Assembly (NCBI GenBank): GCA_026075535.2
Contig: AP026550.1
Span: forward strand, 4,092,001 to 4,156,000
DNA length: 64,000 bases
Direction of reading: 5' to 3'
DNA from: Tricholoma matsutake
Taxonomy: Eukaryota > Basidiomycota > Agaricomycetes > Agaricales > Tricholomataceae
Positions 1 to 12,325 of this stretch are shown here, piece by piece. A program made the position numbers and the translations under genes. Within the stretch, counting starts at the first letter, position 1, and each line of letters starts with the position of its first letter. The notes below the pieces were generated by a model, which did no database searches, was not told the origin of the DNA, and saw only the letters and a program-made list of their open reading frames with translations.

Positions 1-2586
1 ACTGAATCGAGGTCTTTCTTGATGCTCTTGACATATTGCTCTTTGGGTGTGGTCTGCCTCTTGGTCATGTCATCTTTGACACCTTCGACAGTATCAAGGA
101 GTTTCTCCACGTCTGTCAATACTGTCTGGCTCCGGATATCAAGTTTTTTCTTGCCCGAATCAATGTATCCTCTGGCTCCACCAACGTTTGTACTTGCAAG
201 TTGTTTTACAGACTGGGTCTGTCCTCGCAACGTGGTCAATGATTCCTTAGTTTGCTTCATAAACTCGGTGTATAGCTGGCGCATAACCCCGAGATCACGA
301 CGTAAGTTCTGAACCTCGTCGAATTGCGTCTTCAGGTCAGTTACCACACGACTCGTATAATCCGACAATATTGAGCCCCCTGACATCTGTGGTTGAAGCG
401 ATTGACCGGTCATCTGTGGCTGCATTAGGCCGATACTGGGTGACGATGGAGGCTGAGATGTGAAAGAAGAGGTGGATAAGTCACCAACGAAGCGTGACAA
501 GCGTCTCGCAACGGTTTGAAACTGACTGTCAGTAGGTCGATTTGGAATTGGGGTGCTCTCTGCAAGAGGTTCTGCGATAATATGTGTAGGTTGTCGGTTA
601 TTAGCCGAAACAGCACTTCTCAAGTCCTTGATATCTTTCGATAGGTTAGAGATTTGGGAGTCGATATGTTGTTTAATTTGATCGAGGGCTGTCCATGCTA
701 CATTTTCAGTTGTATAACGAGGTCGAAGATAATTCATACACACGTTCGATGTTAAGAGAAAGTAGACACTTCTCCTTGACTTCATCAGTATTCTCAAGCT
801 CATACTGAACCCCACTTGAAGGATCGCGGATGTAGATCGCAGGGAAATTCTCCTGGCCAGGGTTATAAGAGAATTTGTCCACAAATAAGACACGAAGAGA
901 AGCGAAGGATATATTTGGTTCAAGGCTTGCTTTCTTCACCTCCCGACCGAGCTGCAGAAATACAGTTATCCGAGAAGTATCCACATGAGGCTGGGCGATT
1001 GTATCAGCTGAAGACTGTTGTTCACTGTCTTCCACCATTGTCGGATGTTCCTGCGCCTTAGGTGGCGATGCTGGTGGAGCTGGCAGCGCTGTTTGGCTTC
1101 GTTCAGGAGCGGCTGCTCTTGGTTTTGATCGCGCCCTCGGACTCCTCTCATCCCGCGGTGGAGGCTCCGGTGCGTCTTCATCATCTACCTCGGTCAGCAC
1201 AGCAAGCTCTCCAGGCGTCAGCGCAGAAGACACAGCTAAGGAGCGCCTGTTTGGATGTCCCCGGCGTGAGCGTTCTCGCGTCGTTGATGCACCGGTCATT
1301 TTCGAGATATTGAAGGAAGAGAAACGCTTCGAAGCACGTCTTTCTAGTGCATCGTGGTTTTTGAGGGCAGCCAATGAGGTAGCCACGGCAGGGGGGAGGT
1401 CCTGCGTTAATGTTTCTGGGGGTGGTGTAGAGGGGCCACTATATTGGTCGGAGTGAGGACTAGAGGGTTCCACCACCACCAATGCAGGAGGTGACGCGGG
1501 CTTGTCCACGAGCGAATACCGCTTCACATGAGCTGGGACGGCAGAAGGCGGTGGGGATTGAAGTGTGGAAACAGTCTCAGCAGGCGGATCAGGCGGTTGT
1601 TCAGACGGCACTTCTGCATACGGTTCAACTGGGAGGGTGGCGTTTGCAGGAGAATAGCCATGAGGAGGGTTACGAGCCTGGGATTCGGGAAAGGTCGGAT
1701 TGCTATCTTCATTGATTGATTGGCTTGGAGGTTGAAACTGTTCCGGAAGCCCTGGGTTGAAGCCACCAACGAAAGCCTCTTCGTTGTGTGGAATAGGCGG
1801 TTGCGCATGGTTATCCCTCCTTCTGCTCGAGGAGTGTGCACTTCTCCGAGATACGCTGTCTCTTTCAGGCCTCTCGCCTTCGGCAATTGTGCGCGATAGT
1901 TGTGAGCGATGGCCACGTGCAGATCGCTCTCCACGCGACGACCGACTTTCGTTCCTTTCATGACCTCCCCCAGATGATCCAGGCTGCTGTTCTGATGCAC
2001 GACGTTGATCGGAGATTATTCTGCGATAAATAGATTGTTTCGTTCGAAGCCCTTGCAACAAGTTCGTGATGATCTCCCGTACAGTTGGGAGGTAGATTTC
2101 AAGATTTTCGACAGTAGCGTCCTCGGCAAGACATTGCTCCAATACATTCCGTAGTTCGTCGGGGACCGACATGAGTTCACTGACAAATCATGACCATGAA
2201 GACCTCCTTTATTTAATGAAATGATTGAATTCACCTCATATCAATGCCAAATGCTGCAAACGCGGCGACAGCTGCATTGAAGTCATTACCAAGACGAACG
2301 TACACGTCGCTCACTTGGGTTTCATCTATTTTCAGCTGACTCCATAGTGTGAGCGCCTCGAGAAGTTGTTTGATCGCCACCAAGAGCCGAGTTACTGCTG
2401 ATTCCACCGCCGGCTTGAGCAGAAAGAGAGATCAGCTTTAACATATTAAAGAAGGTGAGTATTCACATTATTAGCCTGTCGTGTGCCCCGTTCATTGCGT
2501 CCCGATCCCGACGAGTGCGTCGATGATATTGATGGATTATCGCGACGAGAAGAATGGCCCTGGCTTCCGTTTGACCTAGATGACAT
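1..2586 (-). CDS. BUD6: BUD6/AIP3 actin-interacting polarity protein, 3' end outside window
   Basis: Homologue of yeast Bud6/Aip3, which binds actin and formins and promotes polarised actin cable assembly at growth sites. I read four exons: 2467-2586, 2235-2413, 744-2179 and 1-688 (open at the window edge), with introns of 53, 55 and 55 bp. All phases agree. The first exon encodes 40 Ser/Arg-rich residues. Residues ~41-165 form the conserved helical N-terminal region (PAVESAVTRL, then SVPDELRNVLEQ). A long low-complexity Ser/Pro stretch follows. The AIP3 core starts near residue 500 (ITVFLQLGREVKKA, FPAIYIRDPSSGVQYELE) and continues in the last exon with the coiled-coil segment (LGVMRQLYTEFMKQTKES). 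About 807 residues lie in the window. The ATG at 2586 was chosen because it opens the only exon that splices in frame onto the conserved N-terminal helix. Confidence 0.9.
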
Positions 2587-2821
2587 TCAGGTATAATTAA
2601 ATGGAGGAAGGGTGGGGAAGTGGCGAATGCACGGTCTGTTTGACAGTGTCCACCTTGCCAACGGCAGCCGACTTCGAGTTCTTGGATTCAAATATTGCCC
2701 CTACCGTGCGAAAATTCATTGACAGCGGCGGTACTTATATTCTATAGCTACATTACATAAGTAATGGCTGCATCTTCAATAAATTATACAGATATGTACA
2801 CAGTAAATGGTTTACTGAGGG

Positions 2822-5374
2822 TCATCGAGGTGCATTCTTTCCCTCTAGATCCATCCGGTCTACAATCTCATTCTTCTCTGTTCGTTTGTATGTCCTGATA
2901 GTTTCCCCATAATCTGATATATCGTACACCCTGAACCGGCGGTCAAACCTATGCAGTGAAACTTATAAACAAAACGAAGAACTAAAACACATGCTACACA
3001 CCCTATCTTCCCATATCCGGAATATGAGCTTCAGAGAGAAAAAATCGTTCACACCAGGGGAGGAAATCAATTAATAAATAACTCACCCCCCGCCGCCGAA
3101 GCAAAGCCATACAGCTTTCACCCGCCTACAATTCTCCGTCACTGGAGAGTTAAACTTGGTGATCAGCTGCCAGTGTATCAAGATGATCGATAAATAGGAT
3201 ACCATGACAATGTCCATTTCCTATCACTTTAACTTCGAGAGCATTTCCTTTGGCAGTATGGTCACTCTCCGGGGCTTTCAGGATGGCCTTCTCGAAGAAT
3301 CCATCGTTCTTTTTGGCATTACCTGGTGACTCTTGTCCATGGATACCGACATCCAGCGGCTTTCCCGTCCGTGGATCCGTGTCGGCTTTAGAGTAAGACT
3401 CTGGACTAGTACTGATCATCAACAAATGAAAGACTGGAGAATACAGTCCCATACAGAGGAATATGGAAAAACATGAGAGCATTTGGTTTCGCCAGTCTTT
3501 TGATGTCGGGGACTAGCTGATCTTGGCGTTTTGCCCACATGTTCCCAAAATCCTTGCCGGAATCAGGAGTAAATGGTCGCTCAATCTGATTAATCGATGC
3601 TATGGGGTTTTCATCATACTATACCCAACTCGGAAAAGAGTCATACTCACCAGATCTCTCTAAGAACCAGTTGATTTGACTCTGTAGAAATGCGACATCG
3701 GCATTAACGTCGGATGTAGGTCACAAGTAGATCGACCTACCTCTCGAATCCAATCATAAGCAGTAGGTTGGAAAAGTCCAAAGAAGTCCCAAAAACCGTC
3801 CGAGTAAGCTCCAGAATCTAAGAAATAAAGAGTCAACAGATGCGTCTTTGAGCTGCCCGGTATACAGATGGGAAAGAGGAGAATTTAGTTAGCTACAGAG
3901 TGTGCATCGCACAGACACACTCACGCATCGGCGCTCATCACTTTCAAGACATAATTGCCGACCCCATGCACATCCTTCGGACCCCTCTCAACGAGACTAT
4001 AAGGCAAAGCTTTCATCAGTGTGAGCTGGGCCTCCCTCGGTATGCCGTCTTCAGCATCATGATTGCCGAAAACGGCGGCCCAGGGAATCCCTTTATCGGT
4101 CACTGCCTTGGCAAACTTTGCCAAAACAGACTTGGGATCCCAGGAGGTCCCTTGTCCGTTTAGCTGATCGCCAGAAAATACGACAAGGTCCGGCTTTTCT
4201 TCAGAGATGACGGTTGAGAGGAGAGATGTGGTAAGGTTATCTGAATGTTCGCAGGGTTTCAAAAGGGAATCGCGGCAGCGGCCCTGAGAGACAGAATAAT
4301 GCAGGTCAGCCACTTGAAGAATCTTGAATTTCCCCGAATGAGAGAAGTGAAGGGGTGGGGCGCGTGGAGGTACTAAGACCAACACTCTGAGATACGAAGC
4401 ATCTTCGCAGTATTTGGCAGGACCGACCTTTCACCCCGCGACGATAAGTAAGCCAAGTAGCCTCCACCTTACCACGTTGGGGCATGGTAGCTGGCTCAAC
4501 TTTTTCAAAGCCATACCACGGGACATCCTCCCCGTATAGGATATCAAGTTCTGTGATGAGTTGAGCTCGCTCTTCTGCAGTCATTTCAGCAGCTGTTTTT
4601 CCGACGCGATACCATAAGAAAAGAGGAGGAGCCTTATATATTCCAGTTCTTAGTGATAATGCGACTTTGCGCCAGCCTTCTTGGTGATCTAGCTCCTCCC
4701 GCTCAGGAAGCAGGCGTATATCCGTGATGAGGTTGATGTCTTGTCTCCTTGTTCGGCGATAATATATATTCTGATTCGCTTGAGCATTGAGAAGGAGAAG
4801 ATCCACGCGACTACGCACCAACCACCCCGCCCATATGCCAGCCTCAAGATTCAGATCCCGGGCCACACGCACCCACTTGCCCTTTATCGCATCTTGTTCT
4901 ATTGTAGAACGGGGTGCACAAGTATCGCCTGCTAGATTAGGTTGAACAAAGCACTTCGTGACAGTAATCTCGGACACTAAAAAGACGAGTATCAACCAAG
5001 CTCCATCCTCAAACAGCAGAATTATCGGACGTACAGCCAGTATTGTGAGGGAGCAATGGAGCCCACACGTCCAAGGGAAAGGTCGAAGAATCAACGTTAC
5101 TCTCTGACGTTGTAACATTCCACCAGTCAACCTGTTCTGTGTGATTGACCAATGGATCAGAAGACCCAGCTCCCAAGTCGGTCGATCCTGTACTCCCAGT
5201 GGGCATTGTAATAACATCCCATGACTGCCAGCCTAGCCGTTGAATTATTCCAGGACCCGGTGATGGCTGATACAGGATGAATATCCAAGTAAGGAGGAAA
5301 GAAAACGCAAAGAAAGTGAGTATCTGCGTAGACATGGAAGTGATAAAACGGAAAAGGCGACTAAGGAACGCCAT
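2822..5374 (-). CDS. DCR2: DCR2-type calcineurin-like metallophosphoesterase, membrane-anchored
   Basis: Ten-exon gene, predicted 678 aa: exons 5035-5374, 4428-4976, 3925-4372, 3741-3852, 3651-3681, 3455-3599, 3203-3405, 3087-3141, 3002-3028 and 2822-2948. Every junction keeps frame. The N-terminus has a hydrophobic segment (residues ~12-36, ILTFFAFSFLLTWIFIL), suggesting a type-II anchor. After the conserved WLTYRRGV segment comes the phosphoesterase fold: LQVADLHYS, FSGDQLNGQ, FGNHDAEDG, then FFHIPLPESY, GHCHVTENC and WLCFGGGGSYSGYG. These fit the metal-binding Asp/His/Asn blocks of the family; the first block reads ADLHY. Yeast Dcr2 is a dosage-dependent cell-cycle regulator that acts on Sic1. 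The protein is about 100 residues longer than yeast Dcr2. It is head-to-head with the uL23m gene, whose start lies 156 bp away. Confidence 0.88.
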
Positions 5375-5530
5375 GATTTCCGGGGACCGTCAGGCTGGAG
5401 GACTTGAAGAAGAACCGAAACCGAAGATCGAAGCGTTCCACGACAGATGGCACTTATGTAGACGTCTAAACCACAACTCATGTGACTTCAACTCCCGACT
5501 CCCACCACTGACTGCCAGCCGCGAAAAAAT
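5375..5530. promoter_or_regulatory. Short bidirectional promoter between DCR2 and uL23m genes
   Basis: The start codons of the two divergent genes are 156 bp apart, so both promoters and both 5' leaders must lie within this interval or overlap the genes. No clear TATA element is visible. Inferred from gene order only. Confidence 0.5.
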
Positions 5531-6481
5531 ATGCAGTCTTTTGGTTTCCTTGGCCGACGACTATACTCAACAAAACCACCGACAATAATACCCGATGCAG
5601 CTCGTGTTGCACGCACAACTTCCACTCCCCTTGCTGTCCGCCTTCGTCGACGTAAAAAATTTGGCCCTGTGGCCCTTGGTGCGTCAGATGCAACACCTGA
5701 AGGTCTGACGCCCACCGAACACGCACGTTACCAACGCCTCCGTGCCAAGGGAGAACTTATACAAGTAGATGGAACAGACGTCACAGAGTCTCAGTGGGTA
5801 GAGAGGCTCAACGAGAAAAGATCCCGTGTGCGTGGGTTCAAGACCACGCAACGGAATGGAGTTGAGGAGAAAAAGGTCGTGGGCCGACGTGTTTACCTGC
5901 CTAATATCATCTTTCGTCTAGTGCGGAATCATACTCCTCCTGGTCAGCCTTACAATCCCTACGAAGCGACATTCCGCATTCCGAACTCTGTCACGAAAAC
6001 CGACGTTCGCTCATACCTTCTTGCTGTTTATGGCGTCAAGACCACTTACATTCGCACAGACAACTATATTTCTCCTATCTATCAGAGGCAAGGTCGTAAA
6101 CGCACCAAACCGTTTAAAACCTACAAACGTGCAGTGGTGGGTTTGGTCGATCCGTTCTACTACCCTCTTCGGTTGGAAGACATGGAAACTAAGGAGAGAG
6201 AGGAGAGAGAGAAATGGATTGAAGATAATTTCCAGATCCAAGCTACTCGTGCTATTCAAAAGTACGAGTTGCTCAGGCTCACGAAGGGCCAAGCCAAGGG
6301 ATGGAAGTTCAAGGAACCGATAGCGACGAAGCGATCGCATATCTTGAGACTCGTTGCAGAGAAGCGGGCGAAGAGAGAAGGGCTTATTTTCGACCAGGTT
6401 GCTGAATGGCAACAGATGCGGGAGAAGGGCGAACGTATTACCATCGCCAAAACAAACGATGTCCCAGCAGTCGCGAATTGA
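5531..6481 (+). CDS. MRP20: Mitochondrial large-subunit ribosomal protein uL23m
   Basis: Single uninterrupted reading frame of 316 aa. The start MQSFGFLGRRLYST resembles a mitochondrial targeting presequence (Arg, Ser/Thr, no acidic residues). The central part (residues ~115-220: GRRVYLPNIIFRLVRN, YEATFRIPNSVTKTDVR, YLLAVYGVKTTYIRTDNY) is the L23 fold, which sits at the polypeptide exit tunnel of the ribosome. A charged C-terminal extension follows, as in fungal members such as yeast Mrp20. It diverges from DCR2 and ends only 57 bp before the proposed start of the next gene on the same strand, so its terminator and the neighbour's promoter must overlap. It is intronless, unlike its neighbours. 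Confidence 0.88.
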   Translation: MQSFGFLGRRLYSTKPPTIIPDAARVARTTSTPLAVRLRRRKKFGPVALGASDATPEGLTPTEHARYQRLRAKGELIQVDGTDVTESQWVERLNEKRSRVRGFKTTQRNGVEEKKVVGRRVYLPNIIFRLVRNHTPPGQPYNPYEATFRIPNSVTKTDVRSYLLAVYGVKTTYIRTDNYISPIYQRQGRKRTKPFKTYKRAVVGLVDPFYYPLRLEDMETKEREEREKWIEDNFQIQATRAIQKYELLRLTKGQAKGWKFKEPIATKRSHILRLVAEKRAKREGLIFDQVAEWQQMREKGERITIAKTNDVPAVAN

Positions 6482-6538
6482 ATTTCTTTTGTTTATCACA
6501 TGACCGGCCACCAAGTTCGACTTCAACTTTCAACAAGT

Positions 6539-7498
6539 ATGTATCTTATTCTCTTTGGGTTCTCTTTTCTCTGCTACCAAGTCGGTGCTGCGCATCTCTA
6601 TCATTCAAGCCCTCGCTGTCTCCCCCTTTCTACCACATTTTCCTCGTCGTCTGTATCCAGCGTAGCTCCTTTTGTCGCGATAACTCCTCGACACTCGTAT
6701 CAAACCACGCAAGCCGGTCTGGAGTTGTACATGGAAAGACCACAAGGGGCCATCAAATCGAAGAACGGCGTCAATGACAAGATAGCAGAAGGTGCAACCG
6801 TTAATTCTACTTTTACTATTCTGTACGTCTTGCTTGTTACATGTTACATGTTGAACAACCGCCTAAATATTCAGGACATACTTATATAGCTACGGAAGGA
6901 TTTCATTCCAAATAATTGCTCCTACCACTCCTGGTGTTGTTACTGCTGCTATCCTTATTGGTCAGTGAAACTTCCTTCTGACCACCTATTCACTCTCATA
7001 TATCTGCAGCGGATGAACGTGACGAAATTGACATCGAGCTCCTCGGAGGTGACGCCAAGCACTGGCAAACGAATATATTTGTTTCCTCGCCCAAGGACGA
7101 CAGGCCACTGTATGGTGTCTTCAGCTCTGTTGAACCTTTTCCCAGTCCAGCATCGAGCACTAGCCAGTCACACACGTACACGATTGATTGGAACAAAGAC
7201 AGGATCCAATGGAGTGTAGATGGGACGACCTATCGGACACTGAAACAAGGTACGCAGGAAATCAGTCCCCTCACGATACACAGAACTCTTACGACTGGAA
7301 CGGTTTGAAGAGGATACATGGAAAGACGGAGTATGGCGCTATCCATCACGACCTGCACGTATCCAGATGGGAATCTGGGATGCCAGCAGTGCTTCAGGCA
7401 CCTCAGAATGGGCTAGAGGGCCTGTCAATTGGCAGACCGGACCTCCTACGATAAAGGCAGTCTTTGAAAGAGTAAGCGTAGAGTGTCCGAATTATTGA
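6539..7498 (+). CDS. Secreted glycoside hydrolase family 16 protein (CRH-like)
   Basis: Four exons (6539-6822, 6890-6960, 7010-7249, 7311-7498), all phases consistent, 260 aa. The start at 6539 gives an N-terminal signal peptide (LILFGFSFLCYQVGAA); an in-frame ATG at 6500 would add 13 polar residues ahead of it. The catalytic segment DEIDIELLG carries the Glu-Asp-Glu arrangement of GH16 enzymes (nucleophile, helper, acid/base), and the strand HWQTNIF follows as in CRH-type enzymes. Family members hydrolyse or transfer glucan, including chitin-glucan crosslinking in the cell wall. The protein ends at PNY without a Ser/Thr-rich linker or a GPI-anchor tail, so it is probably released rather than wall-anchored. 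The exact substrate cannot be told from sequence. Confidence 0.85.
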
Positions 7499-7602
7499 TA
7501 GTGTATTGTATTTATAGCTTAACGCGTCTGTATCACGTGACCGTACCTCGTCGTGTATATCTTAATCGAAATTTTGTAGTCTTTCCTTTCTCTTCTACTT
7601 AT

Positions 7603-9278
7603 ATGTATACACTCACAAGACCATTCTCGCCCTCTTCCTCCCCAGCTTCCTCACCGACACTCGCAGTCGACTCTTCTCCCGCTTCCTCTCCAGATGCTGA
7701 CTTTTTGCTCGACCTACCAGATCCTCCATCGTTAACTCTTGTCGATCCATATGCTGCATCTGCTAAAGCAAACAAAGCACCCCCTGAGTACGAGAAGAAG
7801 CCTTTGACGCCACCGCGCTCGCCGTCGGGCAATGTCTCTGTAAAGAGAGCCAGATATGCTTATTGGCAACCAGATTCGACACCATGCCGGCCTGTTTCCT
7901 CACCAAATTCCACACATACGTCCCACAATGCGGTAGTCGAAACAGCTGCACAGATCGAGGCTGCTATTTGGGATGAAGCTAGCACGCAAGTAGTAGACAA
8001 TGCACATGGCACCATCTTGCTCCAGTCAGTAACCCTTCCAAATAGAAGGAAAGGAGGCTAATTATCTCCTTAACTTAGGGATCGCAATCTAACGCACATT
8101 CCACAAAGTTTTATATCGGATATCTCTAATGTCTACATTCCTCCTGAAAATCCTGAATATGCCAACTTTAGCACAGACTTTTTTCCCGGACAGGCTGTGT
8201 CAGCTGCCAGGACGCGATCCCTTAAGCGTACCCGAAGCGCCGTAGGATGCGATCCCAAAGAAATCCAGCTCTACCTATCTAGAAATAACATCACTATCCT
8301 ACCATTGCAACTGCTGACGCTCCAGAATCTGACGTTGCTTTCCCTTCGTAAGTGACACATGCATCATGCACGTCTATCCCTCATATTTCATCATCAGGCC
8401 AAAATAGTATAACTTTCATTCCGCCTGAGATTGTTTGCCTACGGAACTTGCGGGAACTTAATATCACTAACAATCCCATTAAATACCTACCTGCTGAGAT
8501 GTTGAAGATGTCTCTCACTCAGCTACAAGTCTTCCCGAATCTGTTCTTTCTGAAAGATCCTTACGATGAACAACTCTCTTCGTCCACGAGTAGAACGAAA
8601 CCGGGGGACAGGCCGCGTTCCATCTCCGACACCAAACACTGTCTCCCGAAAGTCATTCCGCTCGTGGAAATGGCCCTTCGTGTCCTCTTCTCCCCTTCAT
8701 CAGCGAGTCCGGGAGAATGCTTGTTAGAAGAATATTACGACCTGCCCCTCGATGAATGCCCATCCGATTCCACATTTCCATCCAATGTCACACTGCGAAA
8801 AAGACGATTTCCCTATCCCATACCTTCGCATATTCGCACAATCCTAAGTACGTGTGTTAGATCCTCGGTCTATCCCGAGGAACAACCATCTAATTCATCC
8901 ATATCTGTGGACGATCTGGGGTTAAGGGTGACAGGCATCGGGCATTGTGATCACGGTAGAGGACAGTCCAAGCCGGGAGTGTTCCTACGTCATGTGGAAG
9001 AACGCTATACCTGGGAGTCGATCATTGCAGGCGTTAGTGTGGGGGGTTGCGTGCCTGTACGATGGCGTGGTTGTCAGTGGGGCTGTTTGGATTACTTGGA
9101 CAGCGATGGCGGAATTGGCCCTAGTGATGGATCAGAGCTTCCCGAGATACATCGTGTCGACTTGCATGAAGCACATGGAGCAGACAATTCAACTTGGGAC
9201 AATGAGGGAACGGAGGATGCTGTACAAGTCATTCAGTTATCAGGGATGAATGAGTTGGACGAATTTGACAGTGATTAG
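7603..9278 (+). CDS. Leucine-rich-repeat protein with conserved C-terminal motif
   Basis: Three exons (7603-8024, 8079-8347, 8398-9278) give 523 aa. The N-terminal ~100 residues are Ser/Pro-rich. Leucine-rich repeats follow from about residue 150 (RNLTHIPQSFISDI, IQLYLSRNNITILPLQLL, LTLLSLRQNSITFIPPEI, LRELNITNNPIKYLPAEM), each with the LxxLxLxxNxIxxLP spacing. After ~200 less regular residues the C-terminus has VFLRHVEERYTWESI and VPVRWRGCQWGCLDYL, a block I associate with fungal LRR proteins of this type. No kinase, cyclase or membrane segment is visible. The function is unknown; LRR solenoids usually bind other proteins. It follows the GH16 gene by 104 bp on the same strand and converges with the zinc-finger gene. 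Confidence 0.8.
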
Positions 9279-9531
9279 TTGTATATACATAATCTCATAA
9301 ATTATTACGCGCTGAAATTTGTTGACGCACAGACTGTTGCTCTAACGCAACGCAATTTGTTACACTCGTGGGCGAGGTCACCAGTGCATTAGCGCTCAAA
9401 ATCGAAGTTCGCGACGGTTGAACAGCACAGCAGTTCATATTGAATTTCGTCATCGACAATTGTCCAACCTTCTTTGTACATGTGTTACTTCTACTTACAA
9501 CGCTCTGTGGAATGAGCGGGGGTTCGGCATT

Positions 9532-11360
9532 TTATTCCATGCGTTCGTCAACGGAATTTCCTTTTCTATGTACTCCCATGTGCCTTGAAAGCTGATCAGG
9601 TCGTGCAAAAGACTTGTTACAGCCTGGTTCCATGCAAGGATAAGGGCGTGCACCAGTGTGAGTCCGTAACTATAAATGCTCTGTGAACCAATTCGAGTGC
9701 AATTATGACTGGACACACATGTTTTGATAAATTTGACGATTCAGCGAAGGCCCTAGACACACCACTTTTCTATAAGCGTGTAAGAGGGGAAACGAGAAGT
9801 GCAAACAAACCTATCACAAAATTTGCATTTGAAAGGTTTGTGCCCGTTATGCATCCTCTTGTGGATTGTCAGAGCACCTGTGATCGCAAATGACTTCCCA
9901 CATCCGGGATAATCACATTTGTAGGGTTCTACATAAATGAAGTGAACCGTTCATAATAAAAAAAGGTGGCCCTAAGCTAACTCACTCTCTTGCGTGTGAC
10001 GACGCATGTGTTGTTGGAGAGTTGCTGCTTCCGAGAAATTCTGGAAACAAACCTCACATTGATACGGACGGTGTCCTGTGTGCGACTGTAGAAGGAATAA
10101 TGTGAATATCAGAGATACAGTAACAGAGACTTAGGAGAAAACTCGCCTGCAGATGTCTAGATATCTTTTGCTTGCTAGAAAACCCATTACTACCGTTACG
10201 GTTACACCCTTCCCAGAAGCATTCATAATGAGCTTTACCACCGCCGATATGCGCAGCAGTGATGTGAGAAGTTAAATCGCTACAAGTGGTGAAGGACTGC
10301 CCGCACGATTTCCAATTGCACATATGGGTCCCAGAGCACTGATGGGATAGGAATGAAAGTGGCGAAGTACTGCGATCGGTTCCTGATGAAGGGCTGGTTT
10401 GGTTACAGTTTTGTTGATTCGCATTTGCTTGAGTGGTGGAAAATGTCAGGGAATTATCTTCTGAAGCAGTCGCTGGTAACTGTTGACCAATGTGATCTTC
10501 GAGAAGATGGTTGGCAAGAATGTTGAGCAAGCCATCAACTGGATTGCTCGATGAGGAAGTTGGTATGGATTCTGGTGTAGAGTATACGGTGCAGTCACGC
10601 CAAAGGCACGATAGGGGCGAACTGTCGGGCTGAATCTCTGGTACCGCGCTGAGTGATGCGGGGGCGGGAGCTGGGGGAAGTCGCAGGTGTTCGAAGTTGA
10701 CATGCCCAACCAAGTCGGACAGCGACGCGAAACGAGCCTGGCAGTTTCCCCACATGCAAGCCACCTCCGAAGTCTGATCAGTCACGAAAGACGAAGATGA
10801 CGGGGAATGCGAAACGTTATTTGCAGCTGGCATGTAGCTCATGTCCATTTCTGTTGAGGCAAAAGGATCAAGAGGCACATATGCCATCTTAGAAGCCCCC
10901 TGCCCTTCTTCGCCACAAGCGCATAAAAAGTTATCGAGGAGAGAATCCCACGGAGTGGGCGCACTCTGTGGTTGGGCGATGCCCGAGTGGTAGTTAGTAC
11001 AACACTGCAGCTAGACATACCGATAAGAACTAGATATTTGTATATAAGTAAGGTACACACAAATTCGTCAAAGCCGGTGCAATCGTTACAATTCGTCGCT
11101 CCATCGCAAACGAGATCACAGTGAGGGTTGCCTCCAGCTCTATGACAACTTATGTCGCCGTGGTCTGGATTGTTGCAAGCAATGACCACACATTTGTCTG
11201 TGCATAGAGAAGTAATCTCGCTCAAGGCATAGCCTGGCTGGACACAATCCAGGCAAGTCGAGCTAGTTGGCGTGATGGACGACACGTCAAAGGTGCTTTT
11301 CGAAGGGGTCCAGCATGCAGGATTGCCCTTGTTTAGGGGCGTGTTGCGGGTTTCGTGCAT
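9532..11360 (-). CDS. Multi-C2H2 zinc-finger transcription factor
   Basis: Six exons (11061-11360, 10147-11010, 9986-10085, 9811-9928, 9719-9752, 9532-9669), 517 aa. The first exon encodes a Cys-rich module (CTDKCVVIACNN, CDLVCDGATNCNDCTGFDEF) that joins in frame to LQCC in exon 2. Fingers then run CMWGNC..H, CLWRDC..H, CNWKSC..H, CFWEGC..H, and four tightly linked ones: YQCEVC, YKCDYPGC, FKCKFC and YPCMEPGC. The last four have linkers such as TQEKPY and HNGHKPF, typical of DNA-binding fingers. The splice between the fourth and fifth fingers uses a GC donor (10146) rather than GT. Paired fingers with Trp after the first Cys resemble fungal zinc-responsive (Zap1-like) factors, but I cannot establish orthology. 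The start at 11360 is the first Met close to the conserved part; a longer reading from 11438 is possible. Confidence 0.82.
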
Positions 11361-12325
11361 AGAAGGGGCAGTCAATGATGATAGAGAGAAGTTCAGAGTG
11401 TAGAGAGTGGTATTGATCGTAACTGTGAAGGTCCTCAATCCGTTATGTAATCAATTATTAGTCTTAGTCATGACATGGTCTTTGAAAATGTGGGAAATAA
11501 CTTTTAGGATCAAATTCAAACATTTGATGCAAAAGCACGCTTATGTAAATAAGCTACTTATTTCTATACTAATATTACGATAATCAACCTCTATTCTTTA
11601 GTGTTGAGCTGATATCCTTTGGTTGAGACTTGGCGGTTGTAGACACTGGAGCAGTGTAGGGTTCGCTTGCGGTGCTTCGCGGCCTGTGCATCGACATTTA
11701 AAGGGTACTACATGAGGCATCGCCCATTATTTGAATAATACATTATAAATATAATGGGCTTTGTATATCGCGAATTCATGGTTATTAGAATCACGGAACT
11801 CGACGATGAAGCTTGTATATCTATTGGGTTATTGCATCAACTGCTCGGCATGCAAAGCAGTGACATATGGAGCAAGCCCTCTTGAAACGCAACCAGGTCA
11901 CACTGCTTGCCATAATCTCCAATCTGGTACATACATCGGCGCTATAGGTAGCTTACAACATCAGCATGCCAGAAGATTGTGGCAGTAATATAGTCCAGGT
12001 TTCTATCCTCTGGGGCACGATTCTTTCCAGATTGATGGTCCATTCTAGGAAACGAAAGCAAGCATGAGCAACGGGCGATGTGTCAAGGAAAGATGAATAG
12101 GTGTTCATCACATGCTGCAATGCAGGAAAGGTATGAAAGCAAATGGAAGTCGTGTTGGGTATTATGGAGGCATAGGGGAAAATGTAAGAAGAAATGCAAT
12201 AGACGATAAGTAGTGGGAGCACACGGCGTATCAGATTTCAGCATGGTCTATCCGAGTGAAGGAGTTGCGGAGAAGATAGAGTAGAAATCCAAAGACCGAG
12301 GAATCGAGATGATGCAAATAATGGA
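11361..12325. other. Gene-free interval between zinc-finger and ZDS1 genes
   Basis: About 965 bp upstream of the zinc-finger gene and downstream of the ZDS1-type gene. Short reading frames exist on both strands (for example 11803-11988 + and 11953-12222 -), but none has splice-consistent extensions, family motifs or composition that would support a gene. It presumably holds the zinc-finger gene promoter and the ZDS1 3' region. Confidence 0.5.

Noticed and set aside
5478..5726. Minus-strand frames overlapping the uL23m start
   Set aside because: Shadows of the uL23m reading frame, without homology or an independent start context.
9532..11360. Naming the zinc-finger gene ZAP1
   Set aside because: Finger style is suggestive, but the family is large and no orthology evidence is available from the sequence alone.
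11761..12222. Two short frames on opposite strands between the zinc-finger and ZDS1 genes
   Set aside because: No splice-consistent extension, no motif, ordinary chance length.
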